A program made the position numbers and the translations under genes. From NCBI GenBank assembly GCA_004134995.1, contig REGP01000003.1, forward strand, positions 1-64,000: DNA of 64,000 nt, read 5' to 3'. This DNA is from Oxalobacteraceae bacterium CAVE-383 (GTDB lineage: Bacteria > Pseudomonadota > Gammaproteobacteria > Burkholderiales > Burkholderiaceae_D). The notes beneath the pieces were generated by a model. That model did no database searches. It was not told the origin of the DNA and saw only the letters and a program-made list of their open reading frames with translations. Shown here piece by piece: positions 8,544 through 17,442 of this stretch (positions are counted from its first letter, which is position 1; the number at the start of each line of letters is the position of its first letter).

Positions 8544-10307
8544 ATGTCGGATAACGAAGAGCAACCCAAACGCGGCCATAACATCAACGATCACATGTAC
8601 GGCGAGGAATTCAACCACGTGCATGAAGAGGGCGAAGACGCCGATCACGATCATGACGACTTCGATGTCGAAGAAGGTTCGCTGGAAGACAACCCGGTAT
8701 ACCAGCAGGACCACGTATCGCTGGTCAGCGTCGGCATCGACATCGGTTCGTCGGGCACGCAGGTCATTTTCTCGCGCATCAAATTGCGCCGCATGGGCGA
8801 AGACCTGTGCAGCCGTTATTTCGTGGTCTCGCGCGATACGCTGTACCAGTCGCCGGTCGCGCTGACGCCGTATCAAAGCGAAACCCTGATCGATGAAGCC
8901 GCGCTGGGCGCGATCATCGACCAGGCGTATCAAGGCGCCGGCCTGCATCCGGACGATATCGACACCGGCGCCGTGATCCTGACCGGCGAAGCCTTGCGGC
9001 GCGAAAATGCGCAGGGCATTTCCGCGATGCTGGCCGAAATGGGCGGCGAGTTCGTGTGCGCCACCGCCGGCCATCACATGGAATCGATGCTGGCGGCCTA
9101 CGGTTCGGGCGCCGCGCGCGCCTCGCACGATCTGGGCAAGCGCGTTCTCAATATCGATATCGGCGGCGGCACCACCAAGCTGGCGATGGTCGAAGGCGGC
9201 AAGGTCAAGGGCACGGCGGCAGTGCATATCGGCGGCCGCCTGCTGGTGGTCGACGAAAACCAGAAGATCGTCCGCCTGGATCCGACCGGCCGTTACCTGG
9301 CGCACGCCGCCGGCTTCGACTGGAAGCTCGGCGATACCGCATCTGCGGCGGACATGGAAAAAGTGGCCGACTGGATGGCCGAGGCATTGATCGCCGCCGT
9401 CAGCAGCGCCAGCGGACTGTCGGAAGACATCGAGCAATTGCGCCTGACCGATCCGCTGGATAATTTCGGTCCGATCGAAGGCATGATGTTCTCCGGCGGC
9501 GTCGCCGAATACGTCTACGACCGCGAACAGCGCGACTTCGGCGACATGGGCCGCAAGCTGGGCGCGGCATTGCGCCGCAAGATCGAAGGCGGCGCGTTTT
9601 CCTGGCCGTTGCTGCCGGCCGGCGAATGCATTCGCGCCACCGCGCTGGGCGCATCCGAATATTCCGTGCAGCTGAGCGGCAATACGACCTACATTTCGAG
9701 CCCGGGCAAGCTGCTGCCGCGCCGTAATCTGCAGGTGCTGCAGCCGACCTACGATACCAGCGGCGAGATCGATTCCGATAAATTGGCACAGGCGATCCGC
9801 GGCCACTTCAAGTCGTTCGACCTGGTTGAAGGCGAAACTGAAGTGGCGCTGGCGTTCCGCTGGAGCGGCGCGCCGTCCTATCAGCGCATCTTCGCGTTCG
9901 CGAACGGCATCGTGAAAGCGATGACGAGCACGCTGGCGCAGAAGTTGCCGCTGTACCTGATCCTGGACGGCGACCTGGCGCATACGCTGGGCAACCTGCT
10001 GCGCGACGAAATCAACATCACCAGCGAAATCCTGGTGATCGATGGTATCGTGCTGTGGGACTTCGACTATATCGACCTGGGACGCATCCGCATGCCGTCG
10101 CAAACCGTGCCGGTCACCGTCAAGTCGCTGGTGTTCAGCCAGGACCCGCGCACCCCGCTGGGCAATGCGCGCAACGACCTGAAATACCGCCCGCACGTCA
10201 AGGAGCACGGACACGGCCACACGCACGGCCATTCACATAGCCATGGCCACGGCCATTCACACAGCCACGGCGATCATTCGCATGATCATGATGGGCACGA
10301 TCATTAA
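8544..10307 (+). CDS. EutA-like ASKHA-fold protein with His-rich ends (second copy)
   Basis: A 587-residue paralogue of the protein at 342. Nucleotide-fold segments: VGIDIGSSGTQVIFSR near residue 70, NIDIGGGTTKLAMV near 210, and MFSGGVAEYVYD near 320. It differs in two ends: an acidic, His-containing N-terminus (HVHEEGEDADHDHDD) and a C-terminus of about 33 residues that is nearly half His with Gly, Ser and Asp, typical of nickel/zinc/cobalt binding. The ATG at 8544 is taken because the upstream ATG at 8517 adds residues without a ribosome site. It sits between a Pht5-like gene and a class II aldolase gene, not near ethanolamine genes, so its role may differ from classical EutA. Confidence 0.8.
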   Translation: MSDNEEQPKRGHNINDHMYGEEFNHVHEEGEDADHDHDDFDVEEGSLEDNPVYQQDHVSLVSVGIDIGSSGTQVIFSRIKLRRMGEDLCSRYFVVSRDTLYQSPVALTPYQSETLIDEAALGAIIDQAYQGAGLHPDDIDTGAVILTGEALRRENAQGISAMLAEMGGEFVCATAGHHMESMLAAYGSGAARASHDLGKRVLNIDIGGGTTKLAMVEGGKVKGTAAVHIGGRLLVVDENQKIVRLDPTGRYLAHAAGFDWKLGDTASAADMEKVADWMAEALIAAVSSASGLSEDIEQLRLTDPLDNFGPIEGMMFSGGVAEYVYDREQRDFGDMGRKLGAALRRKIEGGAFSWPLLPAGECIRATALGASEYSVQLSGNTTYISSPGKLLPRRNLQVLQPTYDTSGEIDSDKLAQAIRGHFKSFDLVEGETEVALAFRWSGAPSYQRIFAFANGIVKAMTSTLAQKLPLYLILDGDLAHTLGNLLRDEINITSEILVIDGIVLWDFDYIDLGRIRMPSQTVPVTVKSLVFSQDPRTPLGNARNDLKYRPHVKEHGHGHTHGHSHSHGHGHSHSHGDHSHDHDGHDH

Positions 10308-10355
10308 GAACACAGCGGCGCCGGCAAGCATCGGCACCAAGCACAAGGAATCGAC

Positions 10356-11036
10356 ATGGAAACGATAGAACAGAAAAAACAAATGCTGGTGGATGCGCTG
10401 CTGATGATGGAGCGCGCGCAGATCATCGACTTCAACGGCCATTTCAGCTGCCGCGTGCCGGGCACCGATCACATGCTGATCAATTCCGGCAAGTCGGTGC
10501 GCAGCGCATTGACCGCCGCCGACATCGTCACGATCGACTTCGACGGCAATCTGGTCGACGGCGTCGACGTGCCGCCGATGGAATTTCATATCCACGCGGA
10601 AATTTACCGCGCGCGGCCGGACGTCAACGCGGTGGTGCATACGCATCCGCTGTGGTCGACCCTGTTCAGCATGGCCGGCCTGAAGGTCGAGCCGGTCATC
10701 ATGCAGGCCGCCGTGCTGGGCGAAATCCGCGAATTCCCGAAAACGGCGTCGATCAACACCAAGCCGCTGGGGCAGGAACTGGCGGCGGCGCTGGACAAGC
10801 ACCGCGTCGTCATGCTCAAGTCGCATGGTTCGGTGGTGGCCGCCGAAGGCATCATCGAAGCTTTCGTGCTCGGCTTTTACCTGGAAGAAACAGCGCAACG
10901 CCAGCATCTCGCATTGCAGATCGGCAAGCCTACCGTGCTGACCGCGGAACAATGCCGGGTCATCAACGGCAATCTCTGGAAACCAAACCTGCTGCGCAAG
11001 GTCTGGGATTACCACCAAGGAATCCTCCACCGCTAA
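10356..11036 (+). CDS. Class II aldolase/adducin-family protein (possible decarboxylase)
   Basis: A 226-residue protein with the class II aldolase fold. The metal-site pattern is present: NGHFSCRVPG, the early Glu/His segment MEFHIHAEIY, the HTHP motif in AVVHTHPLWST, and the later His in LKSHGSVVAAEG. The family includes fuculose-phosphate aldolase and dihydroxyphthalate or hydroxybenzoate decarboxylases. With a Pht5-like gene next to it, a decarboxylase role on an aromatic acid is more likely than sugar metabolism (inference). The start has AAGGAATCGAC before it. It follows the EutA-like gene by 48 bp, apparently in one operon. Confidence 0.75.
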   Translation: METIEQKKQMLVDALLMMERAQIIDFNGHFSCRVPGTDHMLINSGKSVRSALTAADIVTIDFDGNLVDGVDVPPMEFHIHAEIYRARPDVNAVVHTHPLWSTLFSMAGLKVEPVIMQAAVLGEIREFPKTASINTKPLGQELAAALDKHRVVMLKSHGSVVAAEGIIEAFVLGFYLEETAQRQHLALQIGKPTVLTAEQCRVINGNLWKPNLLRKVWDYHQGILHR

Positions 11037-11207
11037 AACCTTCCCCCCGTTCGTCCCCAAAAACGAGTCCGCAGAATCCCTGTTTTCCGCCCCTTATTCG
11101 GGCATCGATAACAGACTGCGGTCATAGGGGAATATTGCCGAAAAAACAACAACGAATGTTGTTGACATTGGCCGTTCAGGTAGGTAAATTCACATGTCTT
11201 TCTATGT

Positions 11208-11232
11208 AGACCGGCGGTCTGTATAGCGGAAC
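11208..11232 (+). promoter_or_regulatory. Putative IclR-type composite operator upstream of the ABC/Rieske operon
   Basis: Boxes AGACC / GGTCT / GGAAC with 3-nt and 7-nt spacers. It lies 71 bp before the permease gene at 11304, at the head of the longest co-directional run of the window. The rest of the 11037-11303 gap shows nothing further. Confidence 0.5.
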
Positions 11233-11303
11233 AATATTAAGCCTAACGCTAAGATTGGCCCGAAAAATGGCAGGACATTTCAAAACTCAGGAGACACAGC
11301 GAC

Positions 11304-13049
11304 ATGGAAGCTGTAGGACAAATCACTGCTGCACCCCCGGCCGGGCGAAAGCGCTGGCAAAACATTGAATTCAAATGGCTCATCATCGGGGTGAGCGTTC
11401 TGGTAGTTGCTTATCTGGCGTTGATGCCGCTCGGGTTTCTGTTGTGGCAAAGCTTTTTCACGCCGCAAACCTTCGCCAAAGCGGCTGAATTCACGTTCGA
11501 CAACTACATTACAGCGTATTCCAGTGTTGAAACGCTGAAGCTGTTTTTCAACTCGGTCACGTTCGCGATCGGCACGTCCTTGTTTGCATTCGTCGTCGGC
11601 ACTGCGCTGGCATGGATGAACGAGCGCACCAATACCCCGCTGAAATCCCTGTTTTTCGCGCTCTCCATCATTCCGCTGATCATTCCGGGCATTCTGTTTA
11701 CAGTGGCGTGGATTCTGCTGGCCAGCTCGAAGATCGGTATCGTCAATCTGATGCTGCAGCACTGGTTCAATACCGACTATGTGTTCGTCAACATCTATTC
11801 GATGTGGGGCATGATCTGGGTCGACGGCCTGCACTATTCTTCGATGGCGTTCCTGATCATGACGGCGGCATTCCGCTCGATGGATCCGTCGCTGGAAGAA
11901 TCGGCAATGATGAGCGGCGCTTCCGTGCCGCAAATCGCATGGCACATCACCCTGAAACTGACCTGGCCGGCGATTTTCGCGACCATCCTGATCCTGTTCG
12001 TGCGTTCGATCGAATCGTTCGAAGTGCCGGCGCTGCTCGGCCTGCCGGTGGGCATCCAGGTGTTTACGTCGTCGATCTATGAAGCGATCCATCAGTATCC
12101 AAGCCAGATCGGCCTGGCCTCGTCGTATGCGGTCACGCTGCTGCTGATTACCACTGTCGGTATTTACTTCCAGTCGAAGCTGTCCAGCCAGGGCAGCAAA
12201 TACTCGACCGTGACCGGCAAGGGCTTCCGTCCGCGCGCCATGGATCTGGGCAAGTGGAAGTATCTGACTGCGTCCATTTTTGTCCTGTATTTTGCGTTGA
12301 TCGTGATCCTGCCGTTCCTGGTGTTGGTGTGGTCTTCGCTGCAAAAGTTCTACAGCGTGCCTTCGATGGCGGCGCTGCGCAACCTGAGCTTCGATGCCTA
12401 TAAATTCATCTGGAATTATCCGACGCTGATCAGCGCGGTCGGCAACAGCCTGTGGCTGGCGGTCGGCACTGCGACCGTGGTCATGCTTCTGACTTCCGTG
12501 ATCTGCTGGATCGTGGTCAAGACCAAGCTGCCGGGCCGCTGGATCCTGGACAACCTGGCGTCGCTGCCGATGGTGTTCCCGGGCCTGGTGCTCGGCCTGG
12601 CCATCATGATTTTCTACCTGAACGTCAACATCGGTGTCTACGGCACGATGTGGATCATGTTCATCGCCTATGTGACGCGCTTCATGCCTTACGGCCTGCG
12701 CTACAACACTACGTCGATGCTGCAGATTCACAAAGAGCTGGAAGAGTCCGCCGCGATGAGCGGCGCCTCCTGGTCCACCACGTTCTGGCGCATCATCCTG
12801 CCGCTGCTGAAACCGGGCATGCTGGCCGGCTGGATCTACATCCTGATTGTCTCGATCCGCGAATTGTCGACCTCGATTCTCCTGTACAGCCCCGATACCG
12901 AAGTGGTTTCGGTGCAGATCTGGGAACTCTGGGAAAACGGCCAATACGTCGAACTCTCCGCTCTCGGTGTGATGTTCATCCTGGCGCTGTTCGTACTGGT
13001 GATGCTGGCCCAGTTCATCGGCAAAAAATTCGGTGTCAAAGAAGAGTGA
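11304..13049 (+). CDS. ABC transporter permease, ferric-type, two fused permease domains
   Basis: A 581-residue membrane protein with about twelve hydrophobic segments. Two copies of the binding-protein-dependent permease domain are visible, each with its EAA-like loop: EESAMMSGASVPQIAWHITL in the first half and EESAAMSGASWSTTFWRIIL in the second. This is the FbpB/ThiP layout, in which one chain replaces a permease dimer. With the ATPase at 13077 it forms the only complete transporter core of this family here, and can serve the five paralogous binding proteins. GGAGACAC precedes the ATG. Confidence 0.9.
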   Translation: MEAVGQITAAPPAGRKRWQNIEFKWLIIGVSVLVVAYLALMPLGFLLWQSFFTPQTFAKAAEFTFDNYITAYSSVETLKLFFNSVTFAIGTSLFAFVVGTALAWMNERTNTPLKSLFFALSIIPLIIPGILFTVAWILLASSKIGIVNLMLQHWFNTDYVFVNIYSMWGMIWVDGLHYSSMAFLIMTAAFRSMDPSLEESAMMSGASVPQIAWHITLKLTWPAIFATILILFVRSIESFEVPALLGLPVGIQVFTSSIYEAIHQYPSQIGLASSYAVTLLLITTVGIYFQSKLSSQGSKYSTVTGKGFRPRAMDLGKWKYLTASIFVLYFALIVILPFLVLVWSSLQKFYSVPSMAALRNLSFDAYKFIWNYPTLISAVGNSLWLAVGTATVVMLLTSVICWIVVKTKLPGRWILDNLASLPMVFPGLVLGLAIMIFYLNVNIGVYGTMWIMFIAYVTRFMPYGLRYNTTSMLQIHKELEESAAMSGASWSTTFWRIILPLLKPGMLAGWIYILIVSIRELSTSILLYSPDTEVVSVQIWELWENGQYVELSALGVMFILALFVLVMLAQFIGKKFGVKEE

Positions 13050-13076
13050 TCAAAATATAAAGGTAGGAGATTAATC

Positions 13077-14198
13077 ATGTTAAACGTAAACGCCTTATTT
13101 ACAGAGTACCCGAACGACAAGGGTGAAATTGTCAAAGCTGCGCAGAACGTCACTTTCGAAGTACCGGAAGGCAAGCTGTTCACCCTGCTGGGCCCATCGG
13201 GCTGCGGCAAGACCACCACCCTGCGTTCGATCGCCGGCCTGGAGCGTCCGCGCGCCGGTGAAATCACCGTCGGCGGCATCACGGTCTTTTCGTCCGAGAA
13301 AAACATTTTCGTCGCGCCGAACAAGCGCAATTTCGGCATGGTGTTCCAGTCCTACGCGATCTGGCCGCACATGAACGTGTTCAAGAACGTGGCCTTCCCG
13401 CTCAATGTGGGCACCAAGAAGTACAGCAAGAAGGAAATCGAAGACAAGGTCATGCGCGTCCTGACCGCGGTCGGCCTGGACCATGTTGCCGATCGCGAAG
13501 CGACCAAGATGTCCGGCGGCCAGCAACAGCGCCTGGCGCTGGCGCGCGCGCTGGTGATGGAGCCGAAGCTGCTGCTGCTCGACGAGCCGCTGTCGAACCT
13601 GGACGCCAAGCTGCGCGAGCGCATGCGTTTCGAATTGAAGCGCATGCAGCGCGAACTGGGCCTGACCACCATCTACGTGACGCACGATCAGGGCGAAGCG
13701 CTGGCGCTGTCGCACGAAATCGCGGTGATGAACGCCGGCCGCGTGGTGCAGATCGGATCGCCCCGCGACATCTACGAACGTCCGACCAACAAGTTCGTCG
13801 CCGACTTCGTCGGCCTGACCAACTTCCTGGATGCGACCATCGAAGCGCCGGAATCGGAAGAAGACCGCTACCGCGTGCAGTCGTCGATCGGCCAGTTGTG
13901 CGTGACATCGATGGATCGTTTCGCCAAGGGCGACGCGGTGCTGGTGTCGGTGCGTCCGGAAGATGTGGAATTGCACGAAACGCGTCCGGATGGCGCGAAC
14001 ATCATCGAAGCCGTTGTCGACTTCAAGGTGTTCCTGGGCGAATACATGGATTATCAAGTCAAGATCGGCGATCAGCAGGTCCTGGCGCGCGTCCATCCAT
14101 CGTTCAAGGCGCCTGTCGGCGGCACCGTTTACCTGCGTTTGAACCCTGAAAAATGCATCACTATCCAGGATAACGCGCAGTACCGGAAAGCAGCGTAA
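13077..14198 (+). CDS. ABC transporter ATP-binding protein (MalK/FbpC type)
   Basis: A 373-residue ATPase with Walker A GPSGCGKTT, Q-loop MVFQSYAIWPHM, signature MSGGQQQRLALARAL, Walker B LLLLDEPLSNLD, and switch His in TIYVTHDQGEAL. It is followed by a TOBE-type C-terminal domain (LVSVRPEDVELHE). It energises the permease encoded 27 bp upstream and is followed after 2 bp by a binding protein gene, so permease, ATPase and binding protein are co-transcribed. The ligand is unknown, but the operon context of Rieske oxygenase and cupins favours an aromatic or organic acid over iron. Confidence 0.9.
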   Translation: MLNVNALFTEYPNDKGEIVKAAQNVTFEVPEGKLFTLLGPSGCGKTTTLRSIAGLERPRAGEITVGGITVFSSEKNIFVAPNKRNFGMVFQSYAIWPHMNVFKNVAFPLNVGTKKYSKKEIEDKVMRVLTAVGLDHVADREATKMSGGQQQRLALARALVMEPKLLLLDEPLSNLDAKLRERMRFELKRMQRELGLTTIYVTHDQGEALALSHEIAVMNAGRVVQIGSPRDIYERPTNKFVADFVGLTNFLDATIEAPESEEDRYRVQSSIGQLCVTSMDRFAKGDAVLVSVRPEDVELHETRPDGANIIEAVVDFKVFLGEYMDYQVKIGDQQVLARVHPSFKAPVGGTVYLRLNPEKCITIQDNAQYRKAA

Positions 14199-14200
14199 TC

Positions 14201-15280
14201 GTGGCCGTCACTGTGTTCCCTAAAAAGGTACGCGGGACGGCAGGCGCTATAGCAGGCCGCATCGGCCTGGGCGTAGCGTCGCTTTTGATTGCAACCGGCG
14301 CCTGCGCGCAAGCGGCCGCGCCGGTGCCGATCACGCTGTATCAGGGCGCGGACCGGACGCAGCGCCTGCTTGAGGGCGCCAGGAAGGAAGGCGCGCTGAA
14401 TCTGTATACCTCGATGGCGGCGGCGGACGACCGGCTTCTGATCGACGCGTTCGAAAAGAAATACGGCATCAAGGTCAAGGTGTTCCGCTCGGCAAAGAAT
14501 ATTCTGCTGCAGCGCGTGATCAACGAGGCGCGGGCCGGCCGCAACGAGGCGGATTTCGTCGGAAATCCGTCGCCGGAAATGGAAGCGCTGGTGCGCGAGA
14601 AACTGTTGCAGCCGGTGATTTCGCCGGTGCAGCAGGATCTGATTCCGGCGGCGCTGCCGAAGCACAAGATGTGGACCGGTTTCCGGGTCTACATGTTTGT
14701 CGAAGCCTACAACACGGATAAGGTCAGCAAGGACGAACTGCCCAAGACGTATCAGGATTTGCTCGACCCGAAATGGAAAGGCCGTCTCGGCATCGAATCG
14801 AAGCAGCAGGAATGGTTTTATACGCTGGTGCAGGCGATGGGCGAGAAAAAGGGATTGCAGTATTTCCGCGATCTCGTCAGGAACAACCAGGTATCGCAGC
14901 ATAACGGCAATTCGCTGCTCACCAATATGGTGGTGTCCGGCGAAGTGCAGATGGGACTGGGGCTGTACAGCTACCTGACCGACCAGCGCAAGGCCAAGGG
15001 CGCGCCGATCGACTATATCGCTTTGTCGCCGTCGATTGCCTATACCGATGGTCTGGGTATTCCGGCCAAGGCGCCGCACCCGTATGCCGCCACGCTGTTT
15101 TATGACTTCATGCTGACGGACGGACAAAAGATCGTCTCCGAAGGCAAGGCGTTTACCACTAACAAGCGCGACCAGGAAACTCTGGCGAAATTCAATCCCA
15201 TCTATATGGACGCGCCGCATATCCTCGACACCTACGACCGCTGGGTGAAGCTGTACGACGATGTCCTGAACGGCCGCTGA
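14201..15280 (+). CDS. ABC transporter solute-binding protein, ferric-type family (paralogue 3)
   Basis: A 359-residue binding protein starting with GTG two bases after the ATPase stop. Signal peptide: GLGVASLLIATGACAQ. Family landmarks: ITLYQGADRTQRLLEGARKE, LNLYTSMAAADDR, FEKKYGIKVKVFR, LLDPKWKGRLGIESK and YAATLFYDFMLTDGQ. As the third gene of the permease-ATPase operon it is the most direct partner of that transporter. It diverges from the 3103/4223 pair, for example FVGNPSPEMEAL in place of METNGPEME, so ligand specificity may differ. Confidence 0.85.
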   Translation: MAVTVFPKKVRGTAGAIAGRIGLGVASLLIATGACAQAAAPVPITLYQGADRTQRLLEGARKEGALNLYTSMAAADDRLLIDAFEKKYGIKVKVFRSAKNILLQRVINEARAGRNEADFVGNPSPEMEALVREKLLQPVISPVQQDLIPAALPKHKMWTGFRVYMFVEAYNTDKVSKDELPKTYQDLLDPKWKGRLGIESKQQEWFYTLVQAMGEKKGLQYFRDLVRNNQVSQHNGNSLLTNMVVSGEVQMGLGLYSYLTDQRKAKGAPIDYIALSPSIAYTDGLGIPAKAPHPYAATLFYDFMLTDGQKIVSEGKAFTTNKRDQETLAKFNPIYMDAPHILDTYDRWVKLYDDVLNGR

Positions 15281-15307
15281 TAGTGAAATATTGAAGGAAC
15301 GTTTCAA

Positions 15308-16576
15308 ATGAATGCTCAAGATAACGAACTGCTGACCCGCACCGGTCCCGGCACGCCGATGGGCGATGTATTTCGACGTTACTGGATTCCGGCGCTGATG
15401 TCTTCCGAGCTGCCGGAGCGCGACGGCGCGCCGGTGCGCGTCAAGATCCTGTCCGAGCGCCTGATCGCGTTCCGCGACACCGACGGCAAGCTGGGCCTGA
15501 TGGATGAGTTCTGCGCGCACCGCGGCGTTTCGCTGTGGTTCGGCCGCAATGAAGAGAACGGCCTGCGCTGCCCGTACCATGGCTGGAAATACGATACCAC
15601 CGGCCAGTGCGTCGAGGTGCCGTCCGAATCCATCGAGAGCGGCTACTGCAAGAAAATCAAGCTGAAGGCCTATCCGCTGATCGAGATGGGCGGCATCCTG
15701 TGGACCTACATGGGCCCGCCGGAACTGCAGCCGGATCCGCCGATGTACGAATGGGCCACCGTGCCGGCAGCGAATTCCTTCGTTTCCAAGCGCGCGCAGG
15801 AATGCAATTACCTGCAGGCCATGGAAGGCGGTCTCGATTCCTTTCATTCGACCTTCCTGCACAAGATGTCGGTCGGCGAAGATCCGCTGCTCAAGCGCGA
15901 TCCGCTGAGCCTGAAACTGCTCAAGGCCGACCAGCAGCCCGAATTCGTGCCGCTGGAATCGCCCGCCGGCCTGTATATCGCGACGCGCCGCAACGCCGAC
16001 GCCGACAATTACTACTGGCGCGTGACGCAATGGCTGATGCCTTGCTTCAACCTGTTCCCGCCGTACGAAGGCAATCCATACGGCGGCCACGCCTGGGTGC
16101 CGATCGACGACGAACATTGCTTTACCTGGAGCTGGGACTACCATCCGGAACGCGCGCTGACCGCCGAGGAAATCGAGGCGATGAAGGCCGGCAAGGGCAT
16201 CCACAGCCTGACCATTCCTGGTACCTCGCGTCCGCTGGCCAACAAGGACAACGATTACCTGATGGACCGCGCGGCGCAGAAAGCCAAAAAGACATTCTGC
16301 GGCGTGATGGGCGTGGCCGAGCAGGATGCGGCGGTGCAGGAAAGCATGGGCGCAATCGAGGACCGCACCAGGGAAAACCTGGTCGGCACCGACAACGGCA
16401 TCATCATGACGCGCAACCGCTTGCTCAAAGCGGTCAAGGCGGTGCAGGCCGGCAAGGCGCCGCCGGGCACCGATGCGCTGTCGCAGCGCGTGCGGGCATT
16501 TTCTTCCGTGCTGCCGCGTTCGGCGGCTATCCACACCGCGCCCGAGATGCAGGTCAGCACGGACAGCGCAAAATAG
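15308..16576 (+). CDS. Rieske non-haem iron oxygenase, phthalate 4,5-dioxygenase type (copy 1)
   Basis: A 422-residue oxygenase large subunit. The Rieske [2Fe-2S] ligands are in FCAHRGVSLWFG and LRCPYHGWKYD (C-x-H and C-x2-H). The mononuclear iron site is in the segment with LDSFHSTFLHKM, i.e. D-x2-H-x4-H. The N-terminus (TGPGTPMGDVFRRYWIPA) is typical of phthalate 4,5-dioxygenase and related single-subunit (alpha-only) oxygenases. It hydroxylates an aromatic ring using electrons from a reductase, probably that at 6360. No small subunit is present, as expected for this group. A paralogue is at 27568. The actual substrate could be another aromatic carboxylate. Confidence 0.85.
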   Translation: MNAQDNELLTRTGPGTPMGDVFRRYWIPALMSSELPERDGAPVRVKILSERLIAFRDTDGKLGLMDEFCAHRGVSLWFGRNEENGLRCPYHGWKYDTTGQCVEVPSESIESGYCKKIKLKAYPLIEMGGILWTYMGPPELQPDPPMYEWATVPAANSFVSKRAQECNYLQAMEGGLDSFHSTFLHKMSVGEDPLLKRDPLSLKLLKADQQPEFVPLESPAGLYIATRRNADADNYYWRVTQWLMPCFNLFPPYEGNPYGGHAWVPIDDEHCFTWSWDYHPERALTAEEIEAMKAGKGIHSLTIPGTSRPLANKDNDYLMDRAAQKAKKTFCGVMGVAEQDAAVQESMGAIEDRTRENLVGTDNGIIMTRNRLLKAVKAVQAGKAPPGTDALSQRVRAFSSVLPRSAAIHTAPEMQVSTDSAK

Positions 16577-16630
16577 AGAGCCGCGAAAGCGCCGCGGCCA
16601 ACGAAGGATTCGAGGATACAAGGGTTGATT

Positions 16631-17440
16631 ATGCAGACAGTAGGATTGATCGGCGCAGGCCGCATGGGAATGCCGATTATCGGCCATCTGGTGCGCAAGG
16701 GTTTCAAGGTGCTGGTGAGCGAACGCAATGCGGCGCGGCGCGCCGATATTGAAAAAACCGGCGCCGCCGTGGTCGATCTGCAGGCGATGGGCGCGCAGGC
16801 CGATGCGATTCTGATCTGCGTCGGCTACGACAAGGAAGTGCGCGAAATCCTGCAGGCGCCGGACGGCCTGCTGAAGACCGGCAAGAAGGGCGTCATCGTC
16901 GCCGTGTTGAGCACCGTGCATCCGAACACCATGAAAGAGCTGGCCAAGGATGCCGATGCGCATGGCATGCATGTGGTCGACGCCACGGTGTGCCGCGGCG
17001 GCCGCGCGGCCGATGACGGCACGCTGCTGTCGTTCGTCGGCGGCCCGGAAGATGTGGTCGAGCGTCTCAAGCCGGTGCTGGCGGCGTATTCGTCCGACAT
17101 CGTGCGCAGCGGCGAAATCGGCACGGCGCAAGTGGCCAAGGCGTCGAACAATCTGATCCTGTGGGCCTGCCTGGTCGCCAATCACGAAGGCCTGGCCCTG
17201 GCGCAGCGCTACGACGTCAACGTCGAGGCCTTGCGCACGGCGCTGATGACCAGCAGCGCGGCCAACGGCGCGCTGGGCAACTGGGGCAAGCAGTCGATGG
17301 CGTGGGCCGAAGACGATATGGAAATCGTGTCCGAAATGGCGGCCGAATGCGGCATCTCGTTGCCGCAGACCGGCCTGGTGCGCGAAATCTGCCGCTCGCT
17401 CAAGCCGCGCCGCTACGATCTCGACAAGTACGGGGCCTGA
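16631..17440 (+). CDS. NAD(P)-dependent beta-hydroxyacid dehydrogenase (3-hydroxyisobutyrate dehydrogenase family)
   Basis: A 269-residue two-domain enzyme. Rossmann motif GLIGAGRMGMPI is at the start, the substrate-binding segment DATVCRGGRAADDGTL lies around residue 125, and the catalytic Lys is in the KASNNLI helix. The family oxidises short beta-hydroxyacids or reduces semialdehydes. The ATG at 16631 with AAGGG upstream is preferred over the TTG at 16625. Placed between a Rieske oxygenase and a binding protein (2-bp gap), it probably acts on a pathway intermediate, but its substrate is unknown. Confidence 0.8.
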   Translation: MQTVGLIGAGRMGMPIIGHLVRKGFKVLVSERNAARRADIEKTGAAVVDLQAMGAQADAILICVGYDKEVREILQAPDGLLKTGKKGVIVAVLSTVHPNTMKELAKDADAHGMHVVDATVCRGGRAADDGTLLSFVGGPEDVVERLKPVLAAYSSDIVRSGEIGTAQVAKASNNLILWACLVANHEGLALAQRYDVNVEALRTALMTSSAANGALGNWGKQSMAWAEDDMEIVSEMAAECGISLPQTGLVREICRSLKPRRYDLDKYGA

Positions 17441-17442
17441 GC

